Shown here: piece after piece, positions 46,960 through 55,481 of the stretch
Layout of the letters: every line of letters begins with the position of its first letter
Position numbering within the stretch: the stretch's first letter is position 1
Assembly (NCBI GenBank): GCA_965221215.1
Contig: OZ244872.1
Coordinates: 1,178,001-1,242,000, forward strand
Length of the DNA: 64,000 nucleotides
Origin: Aldehydirespirator sp965221215
GTDB taxonomy: Bacteria > Actinomycetota > Acidimicrobiia > Acidimicrobiales > Aldehydirespiratoraceae
Direction: 5' to 3'
The notes under the pieces: generated by a model
Told to the model about the DNA's origin: nothing
The model's input: the letters and a program-made list of their open reading frames with translations, nothing else
Database searches by the model: none
Made by a program: the position numbers and the translations under genes

Positions 46960-47805
46960 GTGCAGGGGCCGGCGACAGTGAGCCTCGGGTTCGTGATCGC
47001 CGGTGTGGTGTTCTTCGCCGGCGTCGTGTTGGCCACCGTCGGCTTCGTGGGGCTGCCCCAGCGGCCCCAGACTGCCCCCCAGAGCCTCGGCGCCACCTTG
47101 CGGGACCTGCTGCCCACCATCAAAGAGGGCGAGGAGCAGAACCTGCGCCTCGCCGGGATCACCGACGAGTCCTACGCCACCCAGCGCTTCGCCGGGCTCA
47201 TCGCCGGGCTCGTCGCCGGCGCGATCAGCTCGGTGCTGCTACAACGCGGCCTCATCGGGTCGATCCTGCTCGTCGTCGGACTGGGGGCGGGGGGATGGTT
47301 CCTGCCCATGCTCGGCGTGCGCGACACCGCCAAGAAAGCCCGCAACGAGATCGACCAAGTCATCCGAGTCTGGATCGCGCTGGTAGCCCAACAAGTCTCC
47401 GCCGGCGTCGACCCCACCATCGCCATGGTCACCTCCGCCGAGATCGGCAAGCGCAACAGCTGGGCACTGCTGCACCGATTCCTGCTCGCCGCCCAACACA
47501 ACGGCCGACCCGCCTACGAAGGCCTCGCCGAGCTCACCGAACGCTACGGCATCCACACCCTCGCACCCGTAGTCTCCGCACTGGGACTCGCCGCCGAGCG
47601 CGGCACCCGCATCTCCGAAGCAGTCCTCGTCGCCGCCAACAACATGTGGCGCGAAACCATCGCCGCCGAACGCGAAAGAGCCGCCAGCCGAGCACAACTC
47701 ATCGTGCTCCCAGCAACCGGCGTCGCCCTAGCCCTCGCAGGCATCCTCATATACCCCCCATTCACCTCGCTCACAGGAGGACCCGGTGTCGGCGGAACCC
47801 CCTAA
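46960..47805 (+). CDS. tadC: Tad pilus inner-membrane platform protein, TadC-like
   Basis: 281-aa T2SSF-domain protein with membrane segments at about 10-30, 82-120 and 255-275. The cytoplasmic part has ARNEIDQVIRVWIALVAQQVSAGVDPTIAMV and AYEGLAELTERYGIHTLAPVVSALGLAAERG, standard TadC features. GTG 46960 or GTG 46978 may start it. Partner of TadB. Its stop is just after the start of the pilin-like gene (20-nt overlap). Confidence 0.87.
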   Translation: MQGPATVSLGFVIAGVVFFAGVVLATVGFVGLPQRPQTAPQSLGATLRDLLPTIKEGEEQNLRLAGITDESYATQRFAGLIAGLVAGAISSVLLQRGLIGSILLVVGLGAGGWFLPMLGVRDTAKKARNEIDQVIRVWIALVAQQVSAGVDPTIAMVTSAEIGKRNSWALLHRFLLAAQHNGRPAYEGLAELTERYGIHTLAPVVSALGLAAERGTRISEAVLVAANNMWRETIAAERERAASRAQLIVLPATGVALALAGILIYPPFTSLTGGPGVGGTP

Positions 47806-48274
47806 CGCCGACACCGGGCCCCCACACCGGCTCGGCCGCGGCGGCGTCTCCCCGCCGCGGCCGAACCGGCGCAACGACCGCGGCATCGTCACCCTGGAAT
47901 GGCTGCTGCTGCTCTCCGCGGTGGCCGCCCTCGCCGGATCGGCTCTGGTGATCCTCCAGCGGGTGCTCGACGACACCGCCGAAGTGCCCCCCGACCCGCT
48001 GATACGCATCGCCCAAATCGAAACAGCAGCCGCCATCGTCGCCAACGAAGCCCAACAACTCTACGACAACAACCCGACGGCTTTCGCGCAGCACAAGGCT
48101 GGCATGGAGAACCGCTGCAAGGACGTCTTCCACCAAGGAGTCGACAAAGGCATCGTCAATCGGGCACATTGGACATCGCCGGGCGACACGAGCACCTCTG
48201 CACCCGGAACCCTGCCCAAAGACGTGCTCGCAAGATGCACGGTGACCCCCGGCGACCTCGTCATGGCCCGGTGA
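47786..48274 (+). CDS. Flp-pilin-like protein
   Basis: 162-aa protein with a long basic leader (about 32 residues, ending PNRRNDRG) and then IVTLEWLLLLSAVAALAGSALVIL: prepilin-type cleavage site, Glu at +5 and hydrophobic helix, closely parallel to the pilin at 40716 (GLTTLEWLLIVAAVAGLAA). The mature domain (about 130 residues) has two cysteines. Intact counterpart of the frame-broken first pilin. It overlaps the tadC end by 20 nt, so it is in the same operon. Confidence 0.75.
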   Translation: MSAEPPNADTGPPHRLGRGGVSPPRPNRRNDRGIVTLEWLLLLSAVAALAGSALVILQRVLDDTAEVPPDPLIRIAQIETAAAIVANEAQQLYDNNPTAFAQHKAGMENRCKDVFHQGVDKGIVNRAHWTSPGDTSTSAPGTLPKDVLARCTVTPGDLVMAR

Positions 48275-48286
48275 GGTCAGCGACCG

Positions 48287-49450
48287 GTGCCTATTCGCTC
48301 GGCCTCGGCTCGGGCGTTGGTGATGATCAGCGCGTGCACCAGCAGCACCCGGCCAGCGGTGACGAGCGCGGGCCACAGCAACACCACGGGCCAGCGACTA
48401 GCCGCTCTTGTCTCGGCGGCGGCGTTCAGCACGACGTCGCGGCGGACCCGCCGCCGCGATGAGCGCGGCAGGCTGCCACGGCGGGCGTTGGCCGCATTCA
48501 GCGCGATGCGGCGGACGCAGCGGCGCGAGGAGCGCGGTGGGGCGGTGAGCTTGTGGGTGGTGTTGATGTGTCCGTTGTCGGCTTTCGCTGCGGTGGTGGC
48601 CATAGCCGGGCCCCAGCGGCTGACTGCGGAATCTTCCCTGCAGGACGCGGCCGACGACACCGCCGTGTTCGCCGTGGGCTGGCGCGACGGCACCAACTCT
48701 GAGCGGGCACTGCCGGTGTTCCCGCCGGACTGCGCGGTCGGAACCGCGGCCCAGCGCGAGGAACACAACAACGTGACAGCAGAGATCGGGGCTCTGCCGG
48801 CCGGGACCCCCGCCTCGCGTATCGGCCCGCTCGATGGCCGCCTCGACAGCCTGTTCACCGCGCTGTTCGGGAGCTTCCCACGGATGATGCCATCGTCGTT
48901 TCCGGCTGTCGCAGACAAGAACGATCTGGTCGCCAAGCTCGACCACCTCAACGCGCGGCTAGAGGAATGGACGGGCGCATGCGATCTGCTGGCAGAGTCG
49001 CTGGCACGCGACCTGGGATACAACGGCATCGACGCCGGCTCGCTGAGCGGCTTCTACAGCGCCTCGTTGACCACCGCTTATCTGGGCGCCGCCGCCACCA
49101 CCGCGCCGGGGCCTCCCTGCCGGGTATCCGAGCGCGCGGCAGGCACCGGCGAGGTGCTGGTGGTGCGCGACGCGGTGCATGTGGTGCTCGTGGCCGACTG
49201 GCGCGCCGCGACCTGGGCCTCGTCGCAGATCTGGTCCGACGGGCTTGCCATGGCCGCAGAGTCCATCGGACGGCTCAGCGAATTCGATGACGCGCCCGAT
49301 CCCGGTCTCATGACGTGCGGCGACGGCCGGCTCAGCATCCACGACAGCCAGGGACGGCCGATCTGGCCCAACTGGCAAGACACCGCCGAATGGGCAGCAT
49401 CCTCCAGAGCGCTGGTTCAGGCCGTGCCGCGCTTCCCGCTGTCGGGTTAG
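48287..49450 (+). CDS. TadG/TadE-like pseudopilin
   Basis: Exported protein, about 315-387 aa. EERGGAVSLWVVLMCPLSAFAAVVAIAGPQRLTAESSLQDAADDTAVFA is a TadG-type N-terminal segment: a Gly-rich cleavage site, one helix, then the AxxxLQxAADxAAL-like motif. The mature part has 4-5 Cys and no known domain. The listed start (GTG 48287) spans a dispersed intergenic motif, and ATG 48506 would give a short basic leader typical of pilins, so the real start may be the latter. Upstream codons look like a diverged duplication of that leader. Confidence 0.6.
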   Translation: MPIRSASARALVMISACTSSTRPAVTSAGHSNTTGQRLAALVSAAAFSTTSRRTRRRDERGRLPRRALAAFSAMRRTQRREERGGAVSLWVVLMCPLSAFAAVVAIAGPQRLTAESSLQDAADDTAVFAVGWRDGTNSERALPVFPPDCAVGTAAQREEHNNVTAEIGALPAGTPASRIGPLDGRLDSLFTALFGSFPRMMPSSFPAVADKNDLVAKLDHLNARLEEWTGACDLLAESLARDLGYNGIDAGSLSGFYSASLTTAYLGAAATTAPGPPCRVSERAAGTGEVLVVRDAVHVVLVADWRAATWASSQIWSDGLAMAAESIGRLSEFDDAPDPGLMTCGDGRLSIHDSQGRPIWPNWQDTAEWAASSRALVQAVPRFPLSG

Positions 49451-49459
49451 CGCACGGAC

Positions 49460-50107
49460 ATGACCCGCAGCGCTGAGCCGCAGTCCGCCCCCCGGCGCGG
49501 GCAAGCTGACGACTCGCGCATGGAGAGCCACACGCGTTCCTCGGCGAAGCCCGCGCGCTGGCATGGGCGCGGACAGGACGGCACCTCAGACGCAGGAACT
49601 CACCCGCGTTCCTTCACGAAGCCCGAGCGCCGACGCGGGCGCGGGCAGGCTGGCACGGCATCGCTGGAGCTGATGCTGGTGGTGCCGGTGCTGGTGCTGC
49701 TGACGGTGTTCGTGCTGTGGGCCGGCCGCGCCGGGCGGGCCAGGCTCGTCGCCGATCTGGCCGCGGGCGAGGCGGCCGCCGCGGCCGCGCTGTGCTGCGA
49801 GGACGGCGACAGCGGTGCAGCCGCCCGCGAGCTCCTAGTCGAGGACCTGCTGGCAGCCCGCCCCTCACTTGAGTTTCTGTGCATCGGCGGGGTGAGCCCC
49901 ACCGCCCCCGACCAGGGATCCGGAGGCCCCGAGTACGTGCAGGAGCACTGGGTGGACTTCGCCCCCAGCGCCGACGCCGACGCCGACGGCATGGGAGTGC
50001 TGGTGGTGCGGTTCCAATGCGAGACCGACGGCGCGCTGGCCCCACTAGCAGGCGTGTTCCCAATCATCACCGTCCACGGCCAAGCCACCGAAGTCGTGAT
50101 CCACTAG
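49460..50107 (+). CDS. TadE-like minor pilin
   Basis: 215-aa protein with a long polar basic leader (about 63 residues, two imperfect repeats of a KPxRxxGRGQ phrase) and then GTASLELMLVVPVLVLLTVFVLWAGRAGRARLVADLAAGEAA, the TadE pilin domain with Glu at +5-6. The rest is a small exported domain with a Cys pair. The last gene of the Tad cluster. No prepilin peptidase (TadV/CpaA) is present in the window. Confidence 0.72.
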   Translation: MTRSAEPQSAPRRGQADDSRMESHTRSSAKPARWHGRGQDGTSDAGTHPRSFTKPERRRGRGQAGTASLELMLVVPVLVLLTVFVLWAGRAGRARLVADLAAGEAAAAAALCCEDGDSGAAARELLVEDLLAARPSLEFLCIGGVSPTAPDQGSGGPEYVQEHWVDFAPSADADADGMGVLVVRFQCETDGALAPLAGVFPIITVHGQATEVVIH

Positions 50108-50248
50108 CTGAGCTGCTACGCGTCGCCCTGGCACCGCACCGACAGATCAACGGAGAGGCACAAGGCCAGTCACACTCTGGGTCAGATCCGAGCCCCGACC
50201 ACTGTCCCCACCCGCATGGCTGTCACACCCCTATGACATGTTGTGAGC

Positions 50249-51209
50249 ATGGATTTCAAGGTTGTTCGGCGGGTGCGGGATGGTTTGGCGGAGTTGATCG
50301 GTGTGGTCAATTCGGGGGCTGTTTCGACTGTGGACGCCCGGCGGGTGTTGTCGGAGTCGAAGGCGTTTGCGGCGCAGGTGGCGGTGTTGCAGGCTGACGC
50401 GGCTGCTTTGGTGGCCGCTGGTGAGCGCCATGGTGACGGTGGGGCGGGGGTGCTCGCTGAGGCTGCGGGGTTGTCTCGCAGGGATGCTGTGGGGCAGGTG
50501 AGGGCGGTTGGGCAGCTGCAGTCGATGCCCCGTGTGCGTGATGCAGTAACGGAGGGTGAGATCTCGCTGGCGAATGCCAAGACCCTCGCTCGTGCCTCCG
50601 AACAGATCACCGCTGATCAGGTTGAACGCGATCATGCGCTGTTGGAGAAGGCTGCTTCGTTGTCGCCGGAGCGGTTCGCGCGGGAGACGGGCCGTTGGGT
50701 CGCTCAGCGCCAAGATGATGGGGGTGAGGCGCGGTATCGGCGTCAGCGGGCCCGGCGCAGGCTGAGTTTCTGGGACGGCGATGATGGGGATCGTGTACAG
50801 CAGCAAGGGCGTGCCACTGTGGAGAGGCCCAGCACTGCCGCGGCCCACCAAAGCCCAGATGGACGCGCTGGTGGCGCGCTACGGTGCCTGCGCGGGCTGC
50901 GGCGAGCACTACGCGGTGTGCCAGGCCCACCACATACAACCCAGATCCCAGGGCGGGCCCACCAACATCGACAACTTGATGCTGTTGTGCTGGGGATGCC
51001 ACGACAAAGTCCACCACCACGGTTGGCGAGTCGTGCCCAGCGGCGACCTGTGCACCATCAAACCCCCAGAGCACATCCGACACGGCCCCGCCCAAGCCCC
51101 AGACCCACCCCCAAACAACAGCCCACCCCACCCCACAGGGCACGGCGGCCCGCATCGTCGGCGCGGGCCCCCTGAGGCCAAAGCCGAACCGCTCTTCGCT
51201 AGCACCTAG
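50249..51209 (+). pseudogene. DUF222-HNH endonuclease gene with internal deletion and frameshift
   Basis: The first about 180 codons encode a DUF222 N-terminus (AAQVAVLQADAAALVAAGERHGDGG, ...ARRRLSFWDGDDG). At about 50785 the frame changes to that of the HNH part (GIVYSSKGVPLWRG, then YGACAGCGEHYAVCQAHHIQPRSQGG and LLCWGCHDKVHHHGW, containing both zinc Cys pairs and the HH motif). Intact relatives have a long DUF222 middle between these parts, which is missing here. So an internal deletion joined the ends out of frame. A short HNH protein could still start at 50781. Confidence 0.7.
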
Positions 51210-51408
51210 CCCCGAATAATCTGCAGCCCCTCCCAAGCCGGCTTCTGAGGATGGCCAGCATGGGTGACTTGATGAGTCCATGTTGATGGGCACGAGCCGG
51301 GCTACCCGGGAGGCTCCCGCGCTCGGGATCCCATAGCCAAATCGGACGCGTGGGGTCGGGTTGGCGGGCATCATGCCGCTGAGGGCTCGGCGGTGGCATG
51401 ATCGGGGG

Positions 51409-52314
51409 GTGGGTGAGGCTGCGGACCGGTTCGGGCGGATGGCATCGGTGGCCGCGTTGAGCGATGTCGGACCTCGGCGGGTGAACGAGGATCGGGCGTC
51501 GGCCACCGTCTCGCACGACGACGGCAGCTGGGTGATCGCGGTGGCCGACGGGCTGGGCGGCCATGTCCGTGGCGACGAGGCCGCTCAGGCCGCCATCGAG
51601 GGGCTGCCCCCTCGGATCGCCGGGGCCGACGAGATGGCGGTCGCCTTCGGAGAGGCCAACGAGCGGGTGCTGGCCCTGACCGGCCCGGAGGCGTGGCAGC
51701 AGCGCCTGCCGCTGTCGATGTTCCCGATGAGCACTCTGACCGTCGCCGCCTGGACCCCCGATGAAGGCCTCTTGATCGGCTGGATGGGCGACACTCTGCC
51801 CTTCGTGGCCACCGCCGGACCCGACGGGCTCAAGGGGTTCTGCTGCGGGCGCCCCCACCGGCAATCCGACGGCAGCATCGACATCTGCCTGGGCATGCCG
51901 CCGCCGGGAGGCGACATCGGCTCGGGGATCGTCGAAGTCGAGATCGTGGGGGAGTCCGGGGCCGGAACGCAGCCCGATGCAGTGATCCTGGCCAGCGACG
52001 GCGCCTGGGAACCGTTCGTGTACGAGCACGGCGCCGATTGGCTGTCGGACGACTCCGCCGACGGCGGCATCGGAGCGGCCTGCGGAGGATCCCCGCGCAC
52101 AGCCGACGACATCGCCGCCCACCTACTGCACAACGCCCAGCAACTCGGCCTAAACGACAACGCCACCGTGGCCGCCGCCCTCTGGGGCGTAGGCCATCCG
52201 CCAGAGCCGAGGGATCTTTGCGAGGCCGTTCGAGGCCGATTCGAGCTATTCGGCGGCGTTGAACTGAAGTCGCCGCAGCGCGATCCAGCGCGCGAGCCTC
52301 TCACCTTCGATTGA
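51409..52314 (+). CDS. PP2C-family serine/threonine phosphatase
   Basis: 301-aa (from GTG 51409) metal-dependent phosphatase. Motifs: SDVGPRRVNEDRA (residues about 17-29), VADGLGGHVRGDEAA, VAAWTPDEGLLIGWMGD, LASDGAWE and LNDNATVAA at the end, matching PP2C motifs 1, 2, 5, 8 and 11 with their metal-binding Asp residues. No membrane segment. CATGAT ends 6 nt before GTG 51409, favouring this start over 51361. Targets and partner kinase are not in the window. Confidence 0.85.
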   Translation: MGEAADRFGRMASVAALSDVGPRRVNEDRASATVSHDDGSWVIAVADGLGGHVRGDEAAQAAIEGLPPRIAGADEMAVAFGEANERVLALTGPEAWQQRLPLSMFPMSTLTVAAWTPDEGLLIGWMGDTLPFVATAGPDGLKGFCCGRPHRQSDGSIDICLGMPPPGGDIGSGIVEVEIVGESGAGTQPDAVILASDGAWEPFVYEHGADWLSDDSADGGIGAACGGSPRTADDIAAHLLHNAQQLGLNDNATVAAALWGVGHPPEPRDLCEAVRGRFELFGGVELKSPQRDPAREPLTFD

Positions 52315-52319
52315 GGCAG

Positions 52320-52360
52320 CGGTACCGTCGGAGCGTGATCGGGGATCACTGACGGCACCG
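52320..52360. terminator. Hairpin after the PP2C gene
   Basis: CGGTACCGTC (52320-52329) pairs with GACGGCACCG (52351-52360) at 9 of 10 positions, enclosing GTGATC-GGG-GATCAC (52335-52349). It starts 6 nt after the PP2C stop and lies about 60 bp before uvrA. No T-run. Likely a terminator or attenuator. Confidence 0.5.
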
Positions 52361-52418
52361 AGAGCGGATACGAACAACTGTTCGCCGCGCGGGATAGGGC
52401 AGCGGGTAGAGTCTGGGC

Positions 52419-55400
52419 GTGGCTGAGCGGCTGACGATCTCGGGGGCGCGCGAGCACAACCTTCGAGACGTTGATCTCGACTTGCCCCGCGACCGGCTTA
52501 TCGTCATCACCGGGCTCTCCGGGTCGGGAAAGAGCTCCCTCGCCTTCGACACCATCTATGCCGAGGGCCAGCGCCGCTATGTGGAGTCGCTGTCGGCCTA
52601 CGCCCGCCAGTTCCTGGGCCAGATGGACAAGCCCGACGTGGATTTCATCGAGGGTCTGTCCCCGGCCATCTCCATCGACCAGAAGAGCGCATCGCGCAAC
52701 CCCCGCTCCACCGTGGGCACCGTCACCGAGGTCTACGACTACCTGCGGCTGCTCTACGCCCGCATCGGCGTCCCCCACGACCCCGAGACCGGCGAGCGGC
52801 TCATGCGCCAGACCCCCCAGCAGATCGTGGACCGCATCCTGGCCATGGCCCCCGGCACCCGCTTCCAGGTGCTGGCGCCGGTGGTGCGGGGTCGCAAGGG
52901 CACCTACGACACGCTGCTGGCCGACCTGGCCCAGCAGGGATTCGCCCGGGCCATAGTCGACGGCGAACTGGTGGAGCTGGCCGACCTGGCCGGCGCCACC
53001 GGCCTGTCCGGCGGCGCCGACGGGCTGGAGTTGGCCCGCTACGAGATGCACGACATCGCGGTGGTCGTCGACCGGCTCGTGCTGCGCGACGGGGTCGAGC
53101 GCCGGCTGACTGACTCGGTGGAGACCGCCTTGCGCCTCGCCGGCGGCATCGCCGAGATCGACATCGTCTCGCGACCCGACGACACCGGCGAGATCGACAT
53201 CGTCTCGCGACCCGGCGCCACCGGCGACAAAGCCGGCGGCCCGGACCGCGCCGATCCGGCCCAGGGGGCGAACGGCAACGGCTACTCGCCCCGCTCGGCC
53301 GACACGAACGGCGACGGCGCGGCCCTCGGCCGGATCGTGTTCAGCCAGCATCTGGCCCGGCCATCCGACGGCAAGTCGTTCGAGGAGCTCGCCCCCCGCA
53401 ACTTCTCGTTCAACTCGCCCTACGGCGCCTGCACCCACTGCGACGGCCTCGGCACCGTGTTCGAGGTCGATCCCCAACTGGTCGTCCCCGACCCCGACGC
53501 CACCGTGGCCGGCGGAGCCATCGCGCCCTGGGCCGAGAGCCGGTCGCGCTACTACCCCCGCCTGCTGCAGGCGGTGTGCGAGGAGTACGCCATCCCCCGC
53601 GACGTGGCTTGGCGGCGGCTCAGCGAGCGCCAGCGCGACATGCTGCTGCACGCCAAGGGAGTCAAGGGCCGGGTGCAGGTCCGCTACCAGAACCGCTTCG
53701 GGCGCCGCCGCGTTTACCAGGCCCGCTTCGAGGGCATCGTCCCGCATCTGATGCGCCGCCACGACGAGTCCGAGAGCGACTCGGCCCGCGAGCACATCGA
53801 GGGCTACATGCGCCAGGTGCCGTGCGGCGCCTGCAGCGGGGCCCGGCTCAACCCGCTGTCGCTGGCGGTGACCGTCGACGGCCGCAACATCCACGAGCTG
53901 TGCGCCATGTCGATCGCCGAGGCCACCAAGACCCTGGCCGAGCTGAGCCTCGACGACCGCGACACCATGATCGCCGAGCAGGTGCTCAAAGAGATCCGAT
54001 CCCGGCTCGGCTTCCTGCTCGACGTGGGCCTCGACTACCTCACCCTGTCGCGCAGCGCGGCCACCCTGGCCGGGGGCGAAGCCCAGCGCATCCGGCTGGC
54101 CAGCCAGGTGGGCTCGGGCCTCGTCGGGGTGCTGTACGTGCTCGACGAGCCGTCCATCGGGCTGCACCAGCGCGACAACCGCCGCCTCATCGAGACTCTG
54201 CTGCGGATGCGCGACCTGGGCAACACCGTGATGGTGGTGGAGCACGACGAGGAGACCATCCGGGTGGCCGACCATGTGGTGGACATCGGGCCCGGCGCGG
54301 GCGAGCACGGCGGAACCGTCGTGCACTCCGGGCCGCTGGAGGGGCTGCTCGACGTGGAGGAGTCGGTCACCGGCCAATACCTGTCGGGCCGGCGCCGCAT
54401 CGAGGTGCCCGAGATGCGCCGGCCGGGCGACGGCACCCGGCTGGTGGTGCGCGGCGCCCGCGAGAACAACCTGGCCGACATCGACGCGGCCTTCCCGCTG
54501 CAGCGCTTCGTGTGCGTGACCGGCGTGTCGGGCTCGGGCAAGTCGTCGCTGGTCAACGAGATCCTGCACCGGGCGCTGATGCAGCACATCTACCGGTCGA
54601 AATCCCCGCCCGGGCGCCACACCCGCATCGACGGCGCCGGCCATCTCGACAAGGTGATCTGCATCGACCAGTCGCCCATCGGACGCACCCCCCGGTCCAA
54701 CCCGGCCACCTACACCGGCGTGTTCGACCATGTGCGCAAGCTGTTCTCCAACACCACCGAGTCGCGGGTGAGGGGCTACCTGCCGGGACGGTTCTCGTTC
54801 AACGTGAAGGGCGGGCGCTGCGAGGCCTGCCGGGGCGACGGCACCATCCGCATCGAGATGCACTTCCTGCCCGACGTCTACGTCCCCTGCGAGGTGTGCA
54901 AGGGCAAGCGCTACAACCGCGACACCCTGGAGGTGACCTTCAAGGGCCGCAACATCTCCGAGGTGCTGGACATGCCCTGCGCCGAGGCTTTGGAGTTCTT
55001 CGCCAACCAGCCGGCCATCGCCCGCCACATGGCCACCCTGGTGGACGTTGGGCTCGGCTACGTGCGCCTGGGCCAGCCCGCGCCCACCCTGTCGGGCGGC
55101 GAGGCCCAGCGGGTGAAGCTCTCCAGCGAGCTGGCCAAGCGCTCCACCGGCCACACCATGTACATCCTCGACGAGCCCACCACCGGGCTGCACTTCGAGG
55201 ACGTGCGCAAGCTGCTGGGCGTGCTGGGCCGGCTGGTGGACGCGGGCAACACGGTGGTGGTGATCGAGCACAACCTCGACGTGGTCAAGACCGCCGACTG
55301 GATCATCGACCTGGGGCCCGAGGGCGGCTCGGGCGGGGGGCGGATCGTGGCCGAGGGCACCCCCGAGCAGGTGGCCGAGGTGCCCGAGAGCCACACCGGC

Positions 55401-55427
55401 CGATACCTGCGGGCCATGCTGTGCTGA
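52419..55427 (+). CDS. uvrA: Excinuclease ABC subunit A
   Basis: 1002-aa DNA-damage sensor ATPase. Two ABC modules: Walker A GLSGSGKSSLAFDT (about 30) and GVSGSGKSSLVNEI (about 700), signature SGGEAQRVKLSSEL and LAGGEAQRIRLASQV, zinc ligands CxxC in CTHCDG, CGACSGARL and CEACRGDGT/CEVCKGKRY. Typical UvrA is about 950 aa; the excess is an insertion near residues 245-300, which includes a duplicated EIDIVSRP segment. GTG 52419 follows TAGAGT by 6 nt (leaderless, SOS control not evident). Confidence 0.96.
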   Translation: MAERLTISGAREHNLRDVDLDLPRDRLIVITGLSGSGKSSLAFDTIYAEGQRRYVESLSAYARQFLGQMDKPDVDFIEGLSPAISIDQKSASRNPRSTVGTVTEVYDYLRLLYARIGVPHDPETGERLMRQTPQQIVDRILAMAPGTRFQVLAPVVRGRKGTYDTLLADLAQQGFARAIVDGELVELADLAGATGLSGGADGLELARYEMHDIAVVVDRLVLRDGVERRLTDSVETALRLAGGIAEIDIVSRPDDTGEIDIVSRPGATGDKAGGPDRADPAQGANGNGYSPRSADTNGDGAALGRIVFSQHLARPSDGKSFEELAPRNFSFNSPYGACTHCDGLGTVFEVDPQLVVPDPDATVAGGAIAPWAESRSRYYPRLLQAVCEEYAIPRDVAWRRLSERQRDMLLHAKGVKGRVQVRYQNRFGRRRVYQARFEGIVPHLMRRHDESESDSAREHIEGYMRQVPCGACSGARLNPLSLAVTVDGRNIHELCAMSIAEATKTLAELSLDDRDTMIAEQVLKEIRSRLGFLLDVGLDYLTLSRSAATLAGGEAQRIRLASQVGSGLVGVLYVLDEPSIGLHQRDNRRLIETLLRMRDLGNTVMVVEHDEETIRVADHVVDIGPGAGEHGGTVVHSGPLEGLLDVEESVTGQYLSGRRRIEVPEMRRPGDGTRLVVRGARENNLADIDAAFPLQRFVCVTGVSGSGKSSLVNEILHRALMQHIYRSKSPPGRHTRIDGAGHLDKVICIDQSPIGRTPRSNPATYTGVFDHVRKLFSNTTESRVRGYLPGRFSFNVKGGRCEACRGDGTIRIEMHFLPDVYVPCEVCKGKRYNRDTLEVTFKGRNISEVLDMPCAEALEFFANQPAIARHMATLVDVGLGYVRLGQPAPTLSGGEAQRVKLSSELAKRSTGHTMYILDEPTTGLHFEDVRKLLGVLGRLVDAGNTVVVIEHNLDVVKTADWIIDLGPEGGSGGGRIVAEGTPEQVAEVPESHTGRYLRAMLC
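53155..53226 (+). repeat. 36-bp tandem duplication inside uvrA
   Basis: Two adjacent in-frame 36-bp units (53155-53190 and 53191-53226), encoding EIDIVSRPDDTG and EIDIVSRPGATG. They lie in a non-conserved insertion between the first-module signature region and the KLACP-equivalent stretch, so they should not disturb the ATPase. Confidence 0.85.
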
Positions 55428-55481
55428 GAACGCGGTGCTGAAGCGTCCCTCGGCCCGGCTGCGGCGGGTGAGACTGGAGCC

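Noticed and set aside
46841..46981. 46-codon frame between tadB and tadC
   Set aside because: Almost only Arg/Gly; it overlaps the tadC start and has no ribosome site.
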